NCBI GenBank assembly: GCA_021780585.1
Contig: JAJXYM010000396.1
Location: forward strand, 1-7,474
Reading direction: 5' to 3'
Length of the DNA: 7,474 bases
Origin: Deltaproteobacteria bacterium
GTDB lineage: Bacteria > Desulfobacterota > Binatia > Binatales > Binataceae
Shown here in pieces: positions 6,383-7,474 of the stretch. The notes beneath the pieces are model-generated. The model saw only the letters and a program-made list of their open reading frames with translations, was not told the DNA's origin and searched no databases. The stretch's first letter is position 1, and every line of letters begins with the position of its first letter. The position numbers and the translations under genes are program-made.

Positions 6383-6394
6383 GCTGGCGCCAGC
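6383..6394 (+). repeat. 12-bp perfect palindrome in the argD-argF gap
   Basis: GCTGGCGCCAGC reads identically on both strands. It lies 11 bases after the argD stop and directly before an ATG at 6396. It could be an operator half-site pair or a small RNA hairpin (GCTG/CAGC with a GCGC loop). Nothing else in the sequence shows which. Confidence 0.35.
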
Positions 6395-6395
6395 C

Positions 6396-6488
6396 ATGGG
6401 CGAAAGGATGACTCGCGGAGCCAAAGCGGGGCAAAATAAGCGCGAACCAAGCGCGTCCCGAACCCGCGCCCGGCAAGCATCACGATGA
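6396..6488 (+). CDS. Candidate 30-codon arginine-rich ORF linking argD and argF (speculative)
   Basis: An ATG-started frame in the argD-argF gap encodes 30 residues, 7 of them arginine, clustered near the end (SRTRARQASR). It ends TCA-CGA-TGA with its stop overlapping the argF ATG at 6485, exactly as the gap frame before argD does. It lies in the argD reading frame, 24 bases past the argD stop. A GGAG (6380-6383) is 12 bases upstream, rather far, with the 12-bp palindrome between. argF itself has no obvious ribosome site, which would fit delivery of ribosomes by this frame. Chance remains plausible. Confidence 0.18.
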   Translation: MGERMTRGAKAGQNKREPSASRTRARQASR

Positions 6489-7435
6489 AACGCGATTTCC
6501 TCGACCTCAGTTCGCTCACCGCCGCCGAACTCGACGGCCTGCTGCGGCTCGCGATGCGGTTGAAGGCCGAACTCAAGAGCGGCCTTGAGCATCCCTACCT
6601 GCGCGGGCGCACGCTCGCGATGATTTTCCAGAAGCCCTCCCTGCGCACGCGCATCACCTTCGAGACCGGGATGGCGCAGTTGGGCGGCCACGCGATCTAT
6701 CTGGCCCCGCAGGATATCGGCATTGGCGAACGCGAATCGGCCAAGGACGTCGCGCGCAATCTGTCGCGCTGGGTCGATCTGATCATGATTCGCACCTTCG
6801 CCCACGCCACCTGCGTCGAGCTGGCGCGCGAAGCCGCCGTGCCGGTAATCAACGGCCTGACCGATTTGCTGCATCCGTGCCAGCTTCTCGCCGATTTATT
6901 GACGCTGCGCGAGCGTCTCGGCGCCTTGCGCAAGTTGAAGATTGCTTTCGTCGGCGACGGCTTCAATCTTGCTAATAGCTGGATCGAGGCGGCCACGATG
7001 GCCCATTTCGAACTGCGCGTCGCCTGTCCGGCCGGCTACGACCCCGAGCTCAGTTTCCAGAGCCGCTTGCGCAATCTTCAGGGCGGCCTGCTGACCCACG
7101 ATCCGGTCGCCGCCGTGCGTGACGCCGACGTGGTATATACCGATACGTGGACCTCGATGGGCCAGGAGCGCGAAGCCGCCAAACGCCGGCGCGACTTCAA
7201 GGACTTTCAGGTGAATCGCGCCCTGATGGGCCATGCGCGGCCCGAGGCGGTCGTGATGCATTGCCTGCCGGCCCATCGCGGCGAGGAAATCACCGACGAA
7301 GTGATCGACGGTCCCTTCTCGGTCGTCCTCGATCAGGCCGAAAACCGGCTGCATGCGCAGAAGGCGGTGATGGTCTGGCTGCTGCGGCCGGAAATCTTGA
7401 CCCATCAGGCGCCGGCCGCGAACGATAGTCTGTAG
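6485..7435 (+). CDS. argF: Ornithine carbamoyltransferase
   Basis: ArgF condenses ornithine with carbamoyl phosphate to give citrulline, the sixth step of arginine synthesis. The 316-residue protein shows the carbamoyl-phosphate loop KPSLRTR (Ser52, Arg54, Thr55, Arg56), the HPCQ motif (130-133), VGDGFNLANSW, the ornithine-loop sequence DTWTSMGQE (from 220) and the HCLPAHRG motif (259-266) with the reactive Cys260. The SMG loop marks it as an ornithine and not an aspartate carbamoyltransferase. The many basic and hydrophobic positions fit a biosynthetic trimer. Catabolic ArcB proteins are usually somewhat longer and sit with arcA and arcC, which are absent here. The ATG at 6485 gives the standard MKRDFLDL start but has no clear Shine-Dalgarno sequence. 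The gene is separated from argD by 113 bases, and only 11 bases from the next start. Confidence 0.95.
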   Translation: MKRDFLDLSSLTAAELDGLLRLAMRLKAELKSGLEHPYLRGRTLAMIFQKPSLRTRITFETGMAQLGGHAIYLAPQDIGIGERESAKDVARNLSRWVDLIMIRTFAHATCVELAREAAVPVINGLTDLLHPCQLLADLLTLRERLGALRKLKIAFVGDGFNLANSWIEAATMAHFELRVACPAGYDPELSFQSRLRNLQGGLLTHDPVAAVRDADVVYTDTWTSMGQEREAAKRRRDFKDFQVNRALMGHARPEAVVMHCLPAHRGEEITDEVIDGPFSVVLDQAENRLHAQKAVMVWLLRPEILTHQAPAANDSL

Positions 7436-7446
7436 AAGAATTTTTG

Positions 7447-7474
7447 ATGGCGAAGCAAGCGATCCGCAAAGTGG
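7447..7474 (+). CDS. argG: Probable argininosuccinate synthase, first nine codons (cut by window edge)
   Basis: The ATG 11 bases after the argF stop opens MAKQAIRKV and then runs off the window. A short basic lead with Lys-Val just before a hydrophobic strand is how ArgG proteins begin (usually continuing VLAYSGGLDTS). argG commonly follows argF in argB-argD-argF-argG clusters. The call rests mainly on that order; the nucleotide-binding loop itself is outside the window. The purine-rich GAAGAA before it is a modest ribosome site. Confidence 0.6.

Noticed and set aside
4938..6476. 512-codon open frame on the minus strand opposite argD
   Set aside because: It lies opposite argD, which has a full set of catalytic motifs. 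Its translation is low in recognisable motifs and rich in Arg/Ala/Gly/His, typical of antisense frames in GC-rich genes.
4026..6484. ArgR operator boxes in the gaps of the arg cluster
   Set aside because: No AT-rich 18-base palindrome of the ArgR type is visible in any of the three gaps.
7436..7446. T-rich stretch after the argF stop as a terminator
   Set aside because: No GC stem precedes the T run, and the argG start follows at once, so transcription should continue.

Overview
The window is a GC-rich (roughly two-thirds G+C by eye), densely coded stretch of bacterial chromosome. It holds ordinary housekeeping genes. Two genes on the minus strand (positions 1-1063) diverge from a plus-strand run of seven (1159 to the right edge). 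Protein signatures (GlmU, HslV, HslU, and ArgB with an N-terminal helix) and the gene order xerC-hslV-hslU-argB-argD-argF-argG resemble deltaproteobacterial-type lineages (Desulfobacterota, Myxococcota and Binatota-like groups). That assignment comes from remembered family resemblance, not from a search, and is tentative.

Minus strand: the 3'-truncated start of glmU (766 down to the left edge) supplies UDP-GlcNAc for peptidoglycan and outer-membrane synthesis. Only 3 bases upstream of it lies a small eight-cysteine zinc-ribbon protein of unknown function (1063-770). The two look co-transcribed. A spacer of about 95 bp (1064-1158) separates them from the plus-strand operon and should carry both promoters.

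Plus strand, first block: xerC (chromosome-dimer recombinase) overlaps hslV by 20 bases. hslV is followed 34 bases later by hslU. HslV and HslU together form an ATP-dependent protease. The HslV precursor carries an unusually long 17-residue leader before its catalytic threonine.

Plus strand, second block: argB, argD, argF and the first nine codons of a probable argG. These cover N-acetylglutamate phosphorylation, the acetylornithine transamination, carbamoylation of ornithine, and entry to argininosuccinate. argC and the acetyl-removing enzyme (argJ or argE) are not in the window.

The least ordinary signal is in the two longer gaps of the arg block. The argB-argD gap (154 bp) and the argD-argF gap (113 bp) each contain a short arginine-rich open frame. 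Both end in the same six bases, CGATGA, so that the stop overlaps the ATG of the next arg gene. The first also begins on the argB stop (TTGA). Both gaps also contain inverted repeats. This could be translational coupling or an arginine-responsive leader, or it could be chance in GC-rich spacer DNA. No mobile element, CRISPR array, tRNA or rRNA was seen.
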